DNA of 64,000 bases, from the NCBI GenBank assembly GCA_049347715.1, contig CP186339.1, positions 496,001 to 560,000 on the forward strand. Direction: 5' to 3'. The notes under the pieces were generated by a model. That model had not been told where the DNA came from, searched no databases, and saw nothing but the letters and a program-made list of their open reading frames with translations. Positions 8,465 to 18,155 of the stretch are shown here, piece after piece. Source of the stretch: Thalassotalea_B piscium_A. GTDB lineage: Bacteria > Pseudomonadota > Gammaproteobacteria > Enterobacterales > Alteromonadaceae. Positions within the stretch are counted from its first letter, which is position 1. The number at the start of each line of letters is the position of its first letter. Position numbers and translations under genes: made by a program.

Positions 8465-9038
8465 TTTTCAACACATCTGTAAAGGGTTTACTTTAATCGA
8501 AACCATTGTTGGTATCGTAGTCTTGTCTATTTCATTTTCAATTATCACCACCCTTATTTATCCAGCGGTAGAACAGAGTGCGGACCAACTTCATCAAATT
8601 CGGGCTGCAGAATTAGGACAATCGTTACTTAATGAAATTACAGGTCATGCTTTCGATGAACACTCAGACCATACTGGTGGTTATTACCGTTGTAGCGAAG
8701 ATGTCAATGGCAATGGCACATTAGAAAGTACAGAAAAATGTACGTCAATCATGGGAAATGAAGAGAGTAATAATCGATTATTATTTGACGATGTTGATGA
8801 TTATAACGGCATGGCGGTTAGCGATGCGAGCGTTGGTAACTATATTAAAAACTCGCAAGGAGAAGACCTAACGCTATATTTAGGCTATTCGTTAAAAGTG
8901 ATGGTGTGTAATGACAGCGATTATGATGGTAATTGTTCGACTAATAGTAATAATTACACAGCTAAATTGATCACGGTTACGGTAACCACACCCACTGGCT
9001 TTGCTATTGATTTTTCCACGTATAAGGCGAATTTCTAA
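8454..9038 (+). CDS. mshD: MSHA minor pilin MshD
   Basis: A 194-residue prepilin. The start at 8454 (MHFNFQHICKGFTLIETIVG) has GAGGGG about nine bases upstream; an earlier in-frame ATG at 8433 lies on that same Shine-Dalgarno sequence and is less likely. The cleavage Gly and Glu5 are present. The mature region carries an acidic segment DVNGNGTLES and several cysteines, as in MshD/GspI-like minor pilins. Its stop overlaps the mshO start (TAATG at 9036-9040), indicating coupled translation. Confidence 0.85.
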   Translation: MHFNFQHICKGFTLIETIVGIVVLSISFSIITTLIYPAVEQSADQLHQIRAAELGQSLLNEITGHAFDEHSDHTGGYYRCSEDVNGNGTLESTEKCTSIMGNEESNNRLLFDDVDDYNGMAVSDASVGNYIKNSQGEDLTLYLGYSLKVMVCNDSDYDGNCSTNSNNYTAKLITVTVTTPTGFAIDFSTYKANF

Positions 9039-9841
9039 TGGCTTGCGGTTCTCCTAAAGATAAAGGGTTTACCCTGATTGAAATGGTTACAGTGATTGTC
9101 ATACTGGGAGTGCTTGCCGTTGGTATCAGTAGTTTTTTACAGTTTGGGAGTCGTATTTACCTTGAAACTAATGATAGAAGTCAATTGATTGCCAGCGCCC
9201 GTTTTGCTATTGAACGTTTAAATAGAGAAGTACGCCATGCTTTGCCCAATAGTCCAAGATTGATCGGTAGTAGCAATCAATGTCTTGAGTTCAGGCCCAT
9301 TAGAGCGGCAGCAATATATACTGAAATACCTTTAAAGCCATTAGCTGCAGGGTCTACTATTAAAGTGATTCGTTTTGACGATCGTCAGTTTAGTAATAAT
9401 TTAGAGGTAATTATCTACCCGTTAACCTCTGATGAGGCGTATCTACCGAGTAATAAAATCAGTGCCATTGATACTAACAGCCCAGTTTTTGATCACGACC
9501 CAGCAATAATCGAATGGTCTATCTTACTTGATGTGCCAATGCAATTTACACAAGGTTCTCCCACCAATAGGGTGTTTTTTATTGGGCAAGCCGTCAGTTA
9601 TTGTATTGAAGGATCATTACTTAATCGCTATCAAAATTATACCAGTTATCGGGCCGATGGTGCTCCAAGTGTAACTCCGTCATTAATGGCTGAATTTCTT
9701 GATGGGGATAATCTAAGTAGCTTTCAGGTTAACTCGGCAAGTCAGTTAAGATCCGGAAATGTGTTAGTTAAACTAAACTTTAGTAAAAATGATGAAACTA
9801 TTAGTTTTAATAATGAAATACAGGTGGTCAATGTCCCTTAA
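9038..9841 (+). CDS. mshO: MSHA minor pilin MshO
   Basis: A 267-residue prepilin-like protein with leader MACGSPKDKG and mature start FTLIEMVTVIVILG. It is larger than the other minor pilins, as is usual for MshO (GspJ-like). The start overlaps the mshD stop by one base and its 3' end overlaps mshP by 11 bases. It likely joins the pilus tip complex with MshB, C, D and P; this is inferred from the related pseudopilin systems. Confidence 0.87.
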   Translation: MACGSPKDKGFTLIEMVTVIVILGVLAVGISSFLQFGSRIYLETNDRSQLIASARFAIERLNREVRHALPNSPRLIGSSNQCLEFRPIRAAAIYTEIPLKPLAAGSTIKVIRFDDRQFSNNLEVIIYPLTSDEAYLPSNKISAIDTNSPVFDHDPAIIEWSILLDVPMQFTQGSPTNRVFFIGQAVSYCIEGSLLNRYQNYTSYRADGAPSVTPSLMAEFLDGDNLSSFQVNSASQLRSGNVLVKLNFSKNDETISFNNEIQVVNVP

Positions 9842-10304
9842 ACCCATTCATGTTAGCAATATACATACCCAAGCTATGAATACCTCTCATAGACAACAAG
9901 GTAGTGCCTTAGTGATTGCGATATTTGTGATTATTGTGATGACATTACTAGGTACAGCATTAGTACGTATGCTGTCTAGCGAAGCTGAAACTGTTGCCTA
10001 TGAAGTTATTGGTACGCGCGCTTTTCAGGCCGCTCAATCTGGCATGCAATGGCAACTACAACAAGTTTTTCCGCTAAATAGTAAAGGAATTGCGTGTCCT
10101 TTTACTGCTATAACACGCGACTTTACCAATAGTGGTGACGATGGAAAGGGATTAAAAAATTGTAAAGCCAAGCTTAGATGTAGCGATTTCGATGATTCTA
10201 GTGGTGACGTGAAATACTATCAGCTAGAAAGTACCGGTATTTGTGATATTGCAGGCGTGGAGACATTACGTACTATTTCAGTTGATGCGAGAACTATTTT
10301 GTAA
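9831..10304 (+). CDS. mshP: MSHA biogenesis protein MshP (PilX/GspK-like)
   Basis: A protein of about 157 residues. The start at 9831 has AGGTGG just upstream and overlaps the end of mshO; the longer frame from 9789 lies inside mshO. It has a hydrophobic segment ALVIAIFVIIVMTLLG preceded by QQGS, which resembles PilX-type proteins rather than a standard FTLIE pilin, followed by the conserved region AFQAAQSGMQW. Four later cysteines could form disulfides. It is the last gene of the tightly packed pilin block. Confidence 0.85.
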   Translation: MSLKPIHVSNIHTQAMNTSHRQQGSALVIAIFVIIVMTLLGTALVRMLSSEAETVAYEVIGTRAFQAAQSGMQWQLQQVFPLNSKGIACPFTAITRDFTNSGDDGKGLKNCKAKLRCSDFDDSSGDVKYYQLESTGICDIAGVETLRTISVDARTIL

Positions 10305-10377
10305 AGAGAGTATTTATCCGTTAGCTATTGCCATCAAAAGTCCCCTTAACAATAGTTGTGAGGCGTGAGTAAATCGC

Positions 10378-10402
10378 AAAGGTATATTTATGCCTTTTTC
10401 TT
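10378..10402 (+). terminator. Terminator-like hairpin after mshP
   Basis: AAAGGTATA (10378-10386) pairs with TATGCCTTT (10389-10397), nine pairs with one G-U, and is followed by TTCTT. The loop is only two bases unless the closing pairs open, and the T run is short, so it may be a weak terminator or part of a structured mshQ leader. Confidence 0.45.
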
Positions 10403-10533
10403 AGTATTAACTAAACTGTAGTGAGTGTTTCTGCATTATCAGTGCAAGTGCGATGCTTGTTTATTTAGCCGGTTGAGAGTAACTTATGATTATTAAATCA
10501 ATTGTTCAGCCTACGACAAATGGATATCAGTAA

Positions 10534-13500
10534 ATGATGTTTCGTGTTTTTGTTACGCTTTTAAGTTTTTTATTTATACATGCCAATGTAGCTGCGCTAG
10601 AGTGTGATGCTGTATTTCCTGGCGACCAAACTTTTGCGGTAAAAGGTACTGCGTCTTTTGCTAAAAACAACAAGTGTAACGGAAAAGACTGTAATCCTGT
10701 TGACTTTTCTCGAGTTAGTCCTGTACCTACTATTTTACCCAATGGTGCTTTTTATGCGTCTACTATTAGCGATGGTGTGTATCAACATTCAACCTGGGGA
10801 TTAGGTAAGAATGCTAATGTTGCGTTTTCAGGTTCGGGCACCGCAGTTATTTATTTTAACAGCAGTATCACTATCCGAAAAGGAACAGATATCAACACCG
10901 CTGGTAACCCCGAAAATGTATTAATTATAGTGAATGGCTCAGTCACAATAGAGCAAGACGTTAGAATAAATGGCAATATTTATTCAACGGGGAAAGCTTC
11001 GATTAAGAAAAATGTTAAAATCAATGGTGCTGTTTCTGCTGGAGGTTCTCTGAGCGTTGCTAAAGATGGAAAATACAATTATCAAGCTAGTTATATTGAT
11101 AATATGGATGCACATGGCTTTTGTGGGCCTAGCACACCGGTAATACCTATTTCATGTAGTGCTAATTTACCTGCAGTGGCGTTTTCGGATGACTTTAGCA
11201 GTGTGACTAGTGGGTGGAAAAATACCAATTTCACCCGCAATGTAAGCAACTGGCCAGCTGACAGCATAACTAATTCCTCGGGTGAAAATACCGATATGGC
11301 CTTTGTCATTGCGAATGGCGAGTTACAAATAAATGGTGCTGTGACCACTAGAGGGGATAATGAATATGGCATGGTTAGTTATGACCTGTCACTTGACAAT
11401 ATAGATAAAGGCAATGTGACCAATTATGCTATTTCGTCTGATATCACAGCTAACAAAAGCGGTGAAAATAACGATTTGGGCATTGTCTTTGGTTATGAAG
11501 ATGATAGTAATTATTATTTAGCCCGCTGGAATAAATATGGCACCAATTATGCCAGTAATACCTCTTTTCCTGGAGTATACCGCCGCTTAGAACTTGTTAA
11601 GGTTTCAGCTGGAAATGCTTCATTGTTGTCATCATCAGAAAATTTTGATGTAAACGACCCCTTTAATTTTGAAGTGGTTGTTAATGATCAAGGTACAGCC
11701 GTTTGTGTGAATGACACGGCAATGCTTTATAGTGCAACTGAGCAACCGGTATTAAAAGACTTTGGCATTTTTAGTTATGATAATGATGTCGGTGTTGAAG
11801 TTGATAATATTGAAGTACGCTGTGATGACTGTATGCTTGCTTTGCCAAAAGCGAATTATCGCTTTGACGAATGTCGTTACACAGGGGCTGATGGTGAGGT
11901 TATTGATCAAACTGGAAATTATAATGGTAAAACGATTGGGAATGTAGTTTCACTATCACCAGGAAATATCGAGAAAGCGGTAGATCTCTCATCTTCATCA
12001 ACTTATGTGCAAACCAGTGTTCCTTTAACATCTTCTTTTAGTGTATCAACTTGGTTTAAAAGGCCAACATCGACTTCTGGTAATCGTTATTTTGCGCTTG
12101 GTGCTATGGCTGCAGGTGGTGATTTATTGTATTTAGATCGCGGTACCAACTGGCGTTGGGGGGTGTATAACGCTAGTAGTGGTTTATCTAAGCTAGGCAC
12201 TTATAGTTTTAGCTCGCTTGATTATAATTGGCATCACATGGTGTTAATTCATGCAAATAATCAAACATCACTTTATATTGATGGTGTGTTAAAAGACAGC
12301 ATAACAATACAAGCTAATGGTACCTTAAAATATATAGGTACTTCATATGATGAAATTAATACAAGAACACCACAAGACTTTCGTGCGCCGCTAGATGAGT
12401 TTATGGCATTTGATGGCGAATTGTCTCAAACACAAATTACTCAAATATATAATAATCAGCTAGCAAAAAATAATTATGATGGAAGTACCCGTGACCCGGT
12501 AGTTTGTAGTGACTTGATTGGCTTTTACCAATTCGAACAAACTGATTTTAGTTCAAATATTACGGATACCAGTGGCTTAGATAATCATGGTACAAATATT
12601 GGTGGGGCATCAACTTCGAATGGTAAATACTGCCGTGCTTTCGATGATAACGGCACTAATAGTAGTGTCTCTACCAACAATGCATTTTCGACAGGTGTTG
12701 ATTTAGACGATGATGTTGGTACCAAAGGGACCATTAGTTTTTGGTTTAATAGTGAAACGAGTTGGAACCAAGGCGGGTATAACGGTGGCGAACGTACATT
12801 GTTCGATGCTAGTTTAAATAATGCTAATTCCGCCAGTGATAAATATTTTGCTTTAGAAATTCAAAGTGATGGGCGTTTACGCTTTACTTTTGAAGACAGT
12901 GTTGATGGTGATTTTTCTCTAGAGGAATCGTCATCTACCACAAGGAATGCCAATACTTGGTATTATGTTTCTGTTACTTGGGATTACACGACTGATACCT
13001 TCCAAATTTTGGTTGATGGCGTCGTTGTTGCAAAAAGGAATATAAATACTAATGGTCAAATGATTGATTTAGGTCCCCTTATCTTTGGAGATAACTCATC
13101 AACGTATTCAGCTAATAACAACAGTTCTCTTGCTTCTTGGACATCGGCAAATGGTAAGTTTGATGAGGTTCGAGTGTATTCTACTGTTAAAACATCGGCT
13201 GAAATTCAGGCCGATATGATAGACACCAATTGTGTTGCTTCACTTAACCATTATCAGATATTACATGATGGTAATGGCTTAACTTGTGATAGTGAAACGG
13301 TAACTATCATGGCGTGTAGTAATGTCTTTGACGGTACATGTAGTCCTGTAAATGAAAACGGTAGTTTTACACTTAACGTAACAGGAGCTAATAGTAGTAT
13401 TGCTAAAACGGGCACATTTATTAATGGGGTTGGTACCGTTGATTTTAATTATATTATTCCCGAACAAGTTGCTTTAGCATTAAGTAATGAATCGCCTGCT

Positions 13501-15483
13501 CCAGCAGTTAATGGCATTTGTTTAAATGGAAATGTTGAAAGTTGTAATATGCAGTTTAGCGATGCTGGATTTAGGTTTTATTCCACAAGTGATAACACTC
13601 AAATTGGTAATCAAATCGCAGGAAAACCTTCTGAAACCTTGTATATTCAAGCGGTAGAAAAAAATACAGCAACAGGGCAATGTCAGGCGGCTTTAATTGG
13701 ACAACATGCTATTGAGTTAGCCGCAGAATGCGAAAATCCAAGTAGTTGCAGTGCTAATGTAAGTGCCAAGGTTAGTGCTAATAGTAGCAATGTGGATATT
13801 TTAACCACCAATGCGGGTTCAGCTTTACTCAATGGCAATTTTTCTCCCTCTGTCTCATTAGATTTTGGTGATAGTAGCCAAAGTTATGCTTCGTTCACGC
13901 TAATGTACCCTGATGCAGGCCAAATTCGTTTACATGCCAAGTATAAGTTACCGGAGCCAGATCCTGCAAACCCTGTTAATCAATATATCAGCGGTACTAG
14001 CAATAGCTTTGTTGTCAGTCCGTTTGGTTTTTATATGAATTTTTCACCAGATAGCAATACTGGAAATACGTCGAATCCTGCGGCAACTAATGCGGGAGGT
14101 GATAAATTTAAAAAAGCGGGTGAGCTATTTACAACCACAATTACAGCTGTGCAATGGCAAAATGGTGATGATGCCACCAAGAACGATGATTTAGCCAATA
14201 ACTTAAAAACACCTAACTTTGGTAATGAAATTAATCCATTAAGTAATGATGTGAGATTAACGCAAGACTTGGTCAAGCCTCTGCCTGGCGCACTAGGAAG
14301 CTTATCAAACTCTAATTTTATTAATTTTAATAATGGTATTGCTAAGCAAGATATTAGTTGGTCAGAGGTGGGGATTATTGCTATTACTGCCAACTTAGCG
14401 GAAATTAATTATCTGGGCGCGAATACAGTGACGACAACGGCTCCTTATGTTGGACGTTTTTACCCTGATCATTTTGCTATTGGTAATATAATCAACGGGG
14501 ATATATATAGCCGATGCGAAGCAACAAATCTCCCTAAAAACTACACATATGTTGGTGAGAAAACGATTGCAGATGAAAGCATTGGCGCATTAAGCTACGG
14601 CGTTGTTCCAACATTCACTATCACTGCGAAAGCTTATTGTTCCAGTGGCACTTGTAGTACGACTGAAAATTATATTGATGGATTTGATAAATTAACTGAC
14701 GATGAAATTAAGTTAGTTATTCCTTCACAAGATTATGTAGCGAAAGGAACAGATACGACGACTAAAGTCAATTTAAGTGCCTCTATAAATACACCTAGCA
14801 TGGTCAATGATAAAGGGGTCATCACTTACACGTTCAACCCTGATGATCACTATGTCTATATCCATGATAATAATTCAAAAAGAGCAGAATTTATTGCGGA
14901 TATTAATCTTGAAGTTAGTCGAATTGTCGAACTAGAAGATGATGTTAAAGCTAGAGATGCTGATCCAAGCGATGATAGTGACTTTTCTGGGGTATTAACC
15001 TTACACCCAACGGGTACTTTAATTCGTTTTGGTCGCTGGACTATTGAGAATGCTTACGGCCCTGAAACTGCTGATTTAATTAGTCCGATGGCAATTGAAG
15101 TATTCGATGGTAATAAATTTATAACTCATGTTGATGATAGTTGTACATCGCCATTAATTACTGCGAAGAAAACGAATAATCCTCTGAATTTATTTGATTA
15201 CTTGTTAACAGATGAGGATACAAGTGATAACTTGAATATTGCGAATACTGACGCATCTATCAGTGGAAAGTTTGAAAATGGCTTATTTGATAAGTTTATC
15301 TTTAGTGCGCCAAATAATAATAGACAAGGGCCGCTGAAGTTAGAGTATGAAGTGCCGTCGTGGTTAAAATATGACTGGACTGATGGTGATGGCCCTTATA
15401 CAGATAATCCAAGGTCATTAATCTCTTTTGGCTTATTTCGAGGCAACGATCGTATCATTTCATGGCGAGAAGTGGGAAATTAA
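10534..15483 (+). CDS. mshQ: MSHA-associated giant surface protein MshQ (LamG repeats, DUF6701-like C terminus)
   Basis: A 1649-residue secreted protein with a signal peptide (about residues 1-21, ending HANVAA before LECDAVFPG). The first 180 residues form an Asn/Gly/Val-rich beta-repeat region like a right-handed helix. A FSDDFSSVTSGWK segment near 220 and two LamG/concanavalin-like units follow (about 440-650, YRFDECRYTG; about 660-900, GFYQFEQTDF). The remaining C-terminal 700 residues look like the DUF6701 region of MshQ proteins. It is the last msh gene, separated from mshP by 229 bases. The lectin-like folds suggest a role in adhesion or at the pilus tip, which is inference. It may be expressed independently because of the gap and hairpin upstream. 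Confidence 0.85.
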   Translation: MMFRVFVTLLSFLFIHANVAALECDAVFPGDQTFAVKGTASFAKNNKCNGKDCNPVDFSRVSPVPTILPNGAFYASTISDGVYQHSTWGLGKNANVAFSGSGTAVIYFNSSITIRKGTDINTAGNPENVLIIVNGSVTIEQDVRINGNIYSTGKASIKKNVKINGAVSAGGSLSVAKDGKYNYQASYIDNMDAHGFCGPSTPVIPISCSANLPAVAFSDDFSSVTSGWKNTNFTRNVSNWPADSITNSSGENTDMAFVIANGELQINGAVTTRGDNEYGMVSYDLSLDNIDKGNVTNYAISSDITANKSGENNDLGIVFGYEDDSNYYLARWNKYGTNYASNTSFPGVYRRLELVKVSAGNASLLSSSENFDVNDPFNFEVVVNDQGTAVCVNDTAMLYSATEQPVLKDFGIFSYDNDVGVEVDNIEVRCDDCMLALPKANYRFDECRYTGADGEVIDQTGNYNGKTIGNVVSLSPGNIEKAVDLSSSSTYVQTSVPLTSSFSVSTWFKRPTSTSGNRYFALGAMAAGGDLLYLDRGTNWRWGVYNASSGLSKLGTYSFSSLDYNWHHMVLIHANNQTSLYIDGVLKDSITIQANGTLKYIGTSYDEINTRTPQDFRAPLDEFMAFDGELSQTQITQIYNNQLAKNNYDGSTRDPVVCSDLIGFYQFEQTDFSSNITDTSGLDNHGTNIGGASTSNGKYCRAFDDNGTNSSVSTNNAFSTGVDLDDDVGTKGTISFWFNSETSWNQGGYNGGERTLFDASLNNANSASDKYFALEIQSDGRLRFTFEDSVDGDFSLEESSSTTRNANTWYYVSVTWDYTTDTFQILVDGVVVAKRNINTNGQMIDLGPLIFGDNSSTYSANNNSSLASWTSANGKFDEVRVYSTVKTSAEIQADMIDTNCVASLNHYQILHDGNGLTCDSETVTIMACSNVFDGTCSPVNENGSFTLNVTGANSSIAKTGTFINGVGTVDFNYIIPEQVALALSNESPAPAVNGICLNGNVESCNMQFSDAGFRFYSTSDNTQIGNQIAGKPSETLYIQAVEKNTATGQCQAALIGQHAIELAAECENPSSCSANVSAKVSANSSNVDILTTNAGSALLNGNFSPSVSLDFGDSSQSYASFTLMYPDAGQIRLHAKYKLPEPDPANPVNQYISGTSNSFVVSPFGFYMNFSPDSNTGNTSNPAATNAGGDKFKKAGELFTTTITAVQWQNGDDATKNDDLANNLKTPNFGNEINPLSNDVRLTQDLVKPLPGALGSLSNSNFINFNNGIAKQDISWSEVGIIAITANLAEINYLGANTVTTTAPYVGRFYPDHFAIGNIINGDIYSRCEATNLPKNYTYVGEKTIADESIGALSYGVVPTFTITAKAYCSSGTCSTTENYIDGFDKLTDDEIKLVIPSQDYVAKGTDTTTKVNLSASINTPSMVNDKGVITYTFNPDDHYVYIHDNNSKRAEFIADINLEVSRIVELEDDVKARDADPSDDSDFSGVLTLHPTGTLIRFGRWTIENAYGPETADLISPMAIEVFDGNKFITHVDDSCTSPLITAKKTNNPLNLFDYLLTDEDTSDNLNIANTDASISGKFENGLFDKFIFSAPNNNRQGPLKLEYEVPSWLKYDWTDGDGPYTDNPRSLISFGLFRGNDRIISWREVGN

Positions 15484-15604
15484 GACCTTTTGAGCCTTTT
15501 AATGAAAAAAATTGCAATTTATTACGTTTTTTTCGAAAAACAGGCATCACATATTGTGAAACCTAAGGTATGATTAGCCAATTCAAAAAATAATTACAAT
15601 GTTC

Positions 15605-15620
15605 AGGCAATGACTTGCCT
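15605..15620 (+). repeat. Short hairpin in the mreB leader
   Basis: AGGCAA (15605-15610) and TTGCCT (15615-15620) form a perfect six-base dyad with a TGAC loop, 29 bases before the mreB start and just upstream of its AAAGGA ribosome site. It could influence translation or be a binding site. Only the dyad itself is directly supported. Confidence 0.4.
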
Positions 15621-15649
15621 TGTCTACGCAGAAAGGACAATTAGACCTT

Positions 15650-16693
15650 ATGTTTAAAAAATTACGCGGCATGTTCTCAAATGATTTATCAATTGATTTG
15701 GGCACAGCCAATACACTTATTTATGTAAAAGACCAAGGCATAGTATTAGATGAACCATCGGTAGTCGCTATTCGTCAAGATCGCTCTGGTGGTTCTAAAA
15801 GTGTAGCTGCAGTAGGTGCAGCGGCAAAACAAATGCTAGGGCGAACTCCTGGTAATATTGAAGCTATCCGCCCAATGAAAGATGGCGTTATCGCTAACTT
15901 TTTTGTGACTGAAAAAATGTTGCAATACTTTATTAAGCAAGTACACAGTAACAATTTTCTTCGTCCAAGTCCTCGTGTATTAGTATGTGTACCTTGTGGT
16001 TCAACACAAGTTGAGCGTCGTGCTATTAGAGAGTCTGCTTTAGGTGCTGGTGCACGTGAAGTCTATCTTATCGATGAACCTATGGCAGCAGCTATTGGCG
16101 CGGGTATGCCAGTATCAGAAGCAACCGGTTCAATGGTGGTTGATATCGGTGGTGGTACAACTGAAGTTGGCATCATTTCACTTAATGGCGTGGTCTATTC
16201 TTCATCAGTTCGTATTGGTGGAGACAAATTTGATGATGCCATTATTAATTATGTGCGTCGTAATTTTGGTAGTTTAATTGGTGAAGCTACGGCTGAGCGC
16301 ATTAAACATGAAATTGGCTCTGCTTATCCAGGTGAAGAATTAATTGAAATTGAAGTGCGAGGTCGTAATTTAGCTGAAGGTGTTCCTCGTAGCTTTACAC
16401 TCAACAGCAATGAAATTTTAGAAGCATTACAAGAGCCATTAACCGGTATTGTTAGTGCTATTATGGTGGCATTAGAACAATCACCCCCAGAACTTGCCTC
16501 TGATATTTCAGAACGTGGTATGGTACTTACTGGCGGTGGCGCTTTGTTGAAAGACTTAGATCGCTTGTTAATGGAAGAAACCGGTATTCCGGTTGTTGTT
16601 GCTGATGACCCATTAACCTGTGTTGCTCGTGGTGGTGGTAAAGCGTTAGAAATGATTGATATGCATGGCGGTGATTTATTCTCTTACGAATAA
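15650..16693 (+). CDS. mreB: Rod-shape actin homologue MreB
   Basis: The bacterial actin that directs lateral wall synthesis. Starting at the ATG 15650 (MFKKLRGMFSNDLSIDLG), the product has 347 residues, exactly the E. coli MreB length; the TTG at 15620 would add ten residues not expected in the family. The phosphate-1 motif SIDLGTANTLIY, the phosphate-2 motif DIGGGTTEVG and the adenosine motif LTGGGALLKDLD are intact. It begins the mreBCD order, with a hairpin after its stop (16732-16758) that probably reduces read-through into mreC, so MreB is made in excess. Confidence 0.97.
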   Translation: MFKKLRGMFSNDLSIDLGTANTLIYVKDQGIVLDEPSVVAIRQDRSGGSKSVAAVGAAAKQMLGRTPGNIEAIRPMKDGVIANFFVTEKMLQYFIKQVHSNNFLRPSPRVLVCVPCGSTQVERRAIRESALGAGAREVYLIDEPMAAAIGAGMPVSEATGSMVVDIGGGTTEVGIISLNGVVYSSSVRIGGDKFDDAIINYVRRNFGSLIGEATAERIKHEIGSAYPGEELIEIEVRGRNLAEGVPRSFTLNSNEILEALQEPLTGIVSAIMVALEQSPPELASDISERGMVLTGGGALLKDLDRLLMEETGIPVVVADDPLTCVARGGGKALEMIDMHGGDLFSYE

Positions 16694-16731
16694 ATCTAGG
16701 TTAGATAAAAACATCATAAATTGTTATTCTG

Positions 16732-16758
16732 TTAGGCGATGCTTTAGTCATCGCCTAA
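16732..16758 (+). terminator. Hairpin between mreB and mreC (possible attenuator)
   Basis: TTAGGCGATG (16732-16741) and CATCGCCTAA (16749-16758) form a perfect ten-pair stem with a seven-base loop. The following TGTCATTTATT has only a weak T run, so it would act as a partial terminator or as an mRNA-stabilising 3' end for mreB. Confidence 0.55.
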
Positions 16759-16803
16759 TGTCATTTATTAACACTAGTTGCTAGCGGAGAATTTAGCGCA
16801 TCA

Positions 16804-17673
16804 ATGAATCCGATATTTAAACACGGCCCATCTGCTCAGCATAGACTCATTATGGTGCTTCTTTTGTCGGCAACCTTCATCTTCTTTGATCATAAAATGG
16901 GTAGCTTTGATGTGGTGCGTGGTTATTTGCAGTCATTAGTCAGTCCATTACAATATATTGCTTCAACACCTAAAAATGCGGTTGATTGGGCGGTAGAAAA
17001 CTTAGTCACAAGAAAAGCACTCATGGCACAAAATGAGCAGTATCGAGCAAATGAATTGTTATTAAACGAACAATTAATGCAACTTGATATGCTCAAGAAA
17101 GAAAATAATCGTTTACGTTTATTATTAGCTTCGCCATTACGGACCGATGCACAAAAAATGGTGGCAGAAATTCTGTCAGTGGACAGTGACCCGTATTCTC
17201 ATCAAGTGGTGATTAACCGTGGTGCCAATGATGGTGTCTTTGAAGGTCAAGCGGTTATCGATTATAAAGGTATTGTTGGACAAGTTTTGCATGTGGGGAC
17301 TATTACCAGTCGCGTTCTGCTTATTACTGATGTGACTCAAGCAGTACCCGTTAGAATTAGCCGAAATGGTGTGCGTTTAGTTGCTAATGGCACTGGCACG
17401 TTGGATAAACTCACTCATAATTTTGTGCCTCATAGCACAGATATTCGAGAAGGGGATGTGTTAGTTACCTCAGGATTAGGTGGGAAATATCCAGAAGGAT
17501 ATCCTGTTGCTAAAGTCACTTTGGTACGACAAGACGAATCACGTCCTTTTGCTCAGGTGCAAAGTGAGCCTGTTGCTCAAATCGATCGACTGCGTTATTT
17601 ATTATTATTATGGCCAAAAGATAAAGATGGTTCATTTTCCTCTTTTCCAAAGAGCAAAGAGGAGATGAATTAA
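16804..17673 (+). CDS. mreC: Rod-shape protein MreC
   Basis: A 289-residue bitopic membrane protein of the elongasome. It has one N-terminal membrane segment (about residues 14-32), a coiled coil (about 65-105, with ENNRLRLLL at its end) and the two beta-barrel domains of MreC (ILSVDSDPYSHQVVINRG and the later GLGGKYPEGYPVAKV). It lies between mreB and mreD, with one base separating it from mreD. Its periplasmic domain is known in the family to bind penicillin-binding proteins. Confidence 0.95.
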   Translation: MNPIFKHGPSAQHRLIMVLLLSATFIFFDHKMGSFDVVRGYLQSLVSPLQYIASTPKNAVDWAVENLVTRKALMAQNEQYRANELLLNEQLMQLDMLKKENNRLRLLLASPLRTDAQKMVAEILSVDSDPYSHQVVINRGANDGVFEGQAVIDYKGIVGQVLHVGTITSRVLLITDVTQAVPVRISRNGVRLVANGTGTLDKLTHNFVPHSTDIREGDVLVTSGLGGKYPEGYPVAKVTLVRQDESRPFAQVQSEPVAQIDRLRYLLLLWPKDKDGSFSSFPKSKEEMN

Positions 17674-17674
17674 G

Positions 17675-18154
17675 ATGTTTGCACATAATGGTATTATTAT
17701 ATTACTCACATTTATTGTGGCATTAATGGCTACGATTATGCCGTTGCCAATCGCTGTTGATGCTTTTCGACCCGACTGGATTTTAGTGGTTGTTTTATAT
17801 TGGTGTTTAGCACTACCTAATCGAGTTAATGTGATTACGGCTTGGTTATTTGGCTTGCTTCTCGATATTTTATTGGGATCCATATTAGGAATACATGCTG
17901 CAGCTATGGCGTTATCTGTATATATTATTGCCGGTAACTTTCAAAAAATTAGAAATTTTTCAGTGTGGCAGCAAGCACTGATTATGGGGATTTTATCTGC
18001 CCTTTATCATTTACTGGTTTTTTGGTTTCAACGTTTCTTAACGGATGCTGTCTTTTTACCACAGTATTTATATCCAGTAATAACAACAATTGTTCTATGG
18101 CCATGGGCGTTTTTATTACTGAGAAAAATTCGCCGTCATTTTAAAATTAAGTAA
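17675..18154 (+). CDS. mreD: Rod-shape protein MreD
   Basis: A 159-residue integral membrane protein with about five hydrophobic segments and the RPDWILVVVLYW motif typical of MreD near residue 32. It is the third partner of the MreBCD elongasome. The start is one base after mreC and the stop one base before maf, so all three are likely translated from one mRNA. Confidence 0.93.
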   Translation: MFAHNGIIILLTFIVALMATIMPLPIAVDAFRPDWILVVVLYWCLALPNRVNVITAWLFGLLLDILLGSILGIHAAAMALSVYIIAGNFQKIRNFSVWQQALIMGILSALYHLLVFWFQRFLTDAVFLPQYLYPVITTIVLWPWAFLLLRKIRRHFKIK

Positions 18155-18155
18155 T

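Noticed and set aside
10360..10480. c-di-GMP-I riboswitch upstream of mshQ
   Set aside because: CGCAAAG and AGCCGG are present, but the conserved GCAAACC segment is not visible and the spacing between the elements is too long. Kept only as a weak structured-leader observation, not as a feature.
14031..14393. Antisense open frame in mshQ
   Set aside because: It is a by-product of mshQ composition with no recognisable domain.
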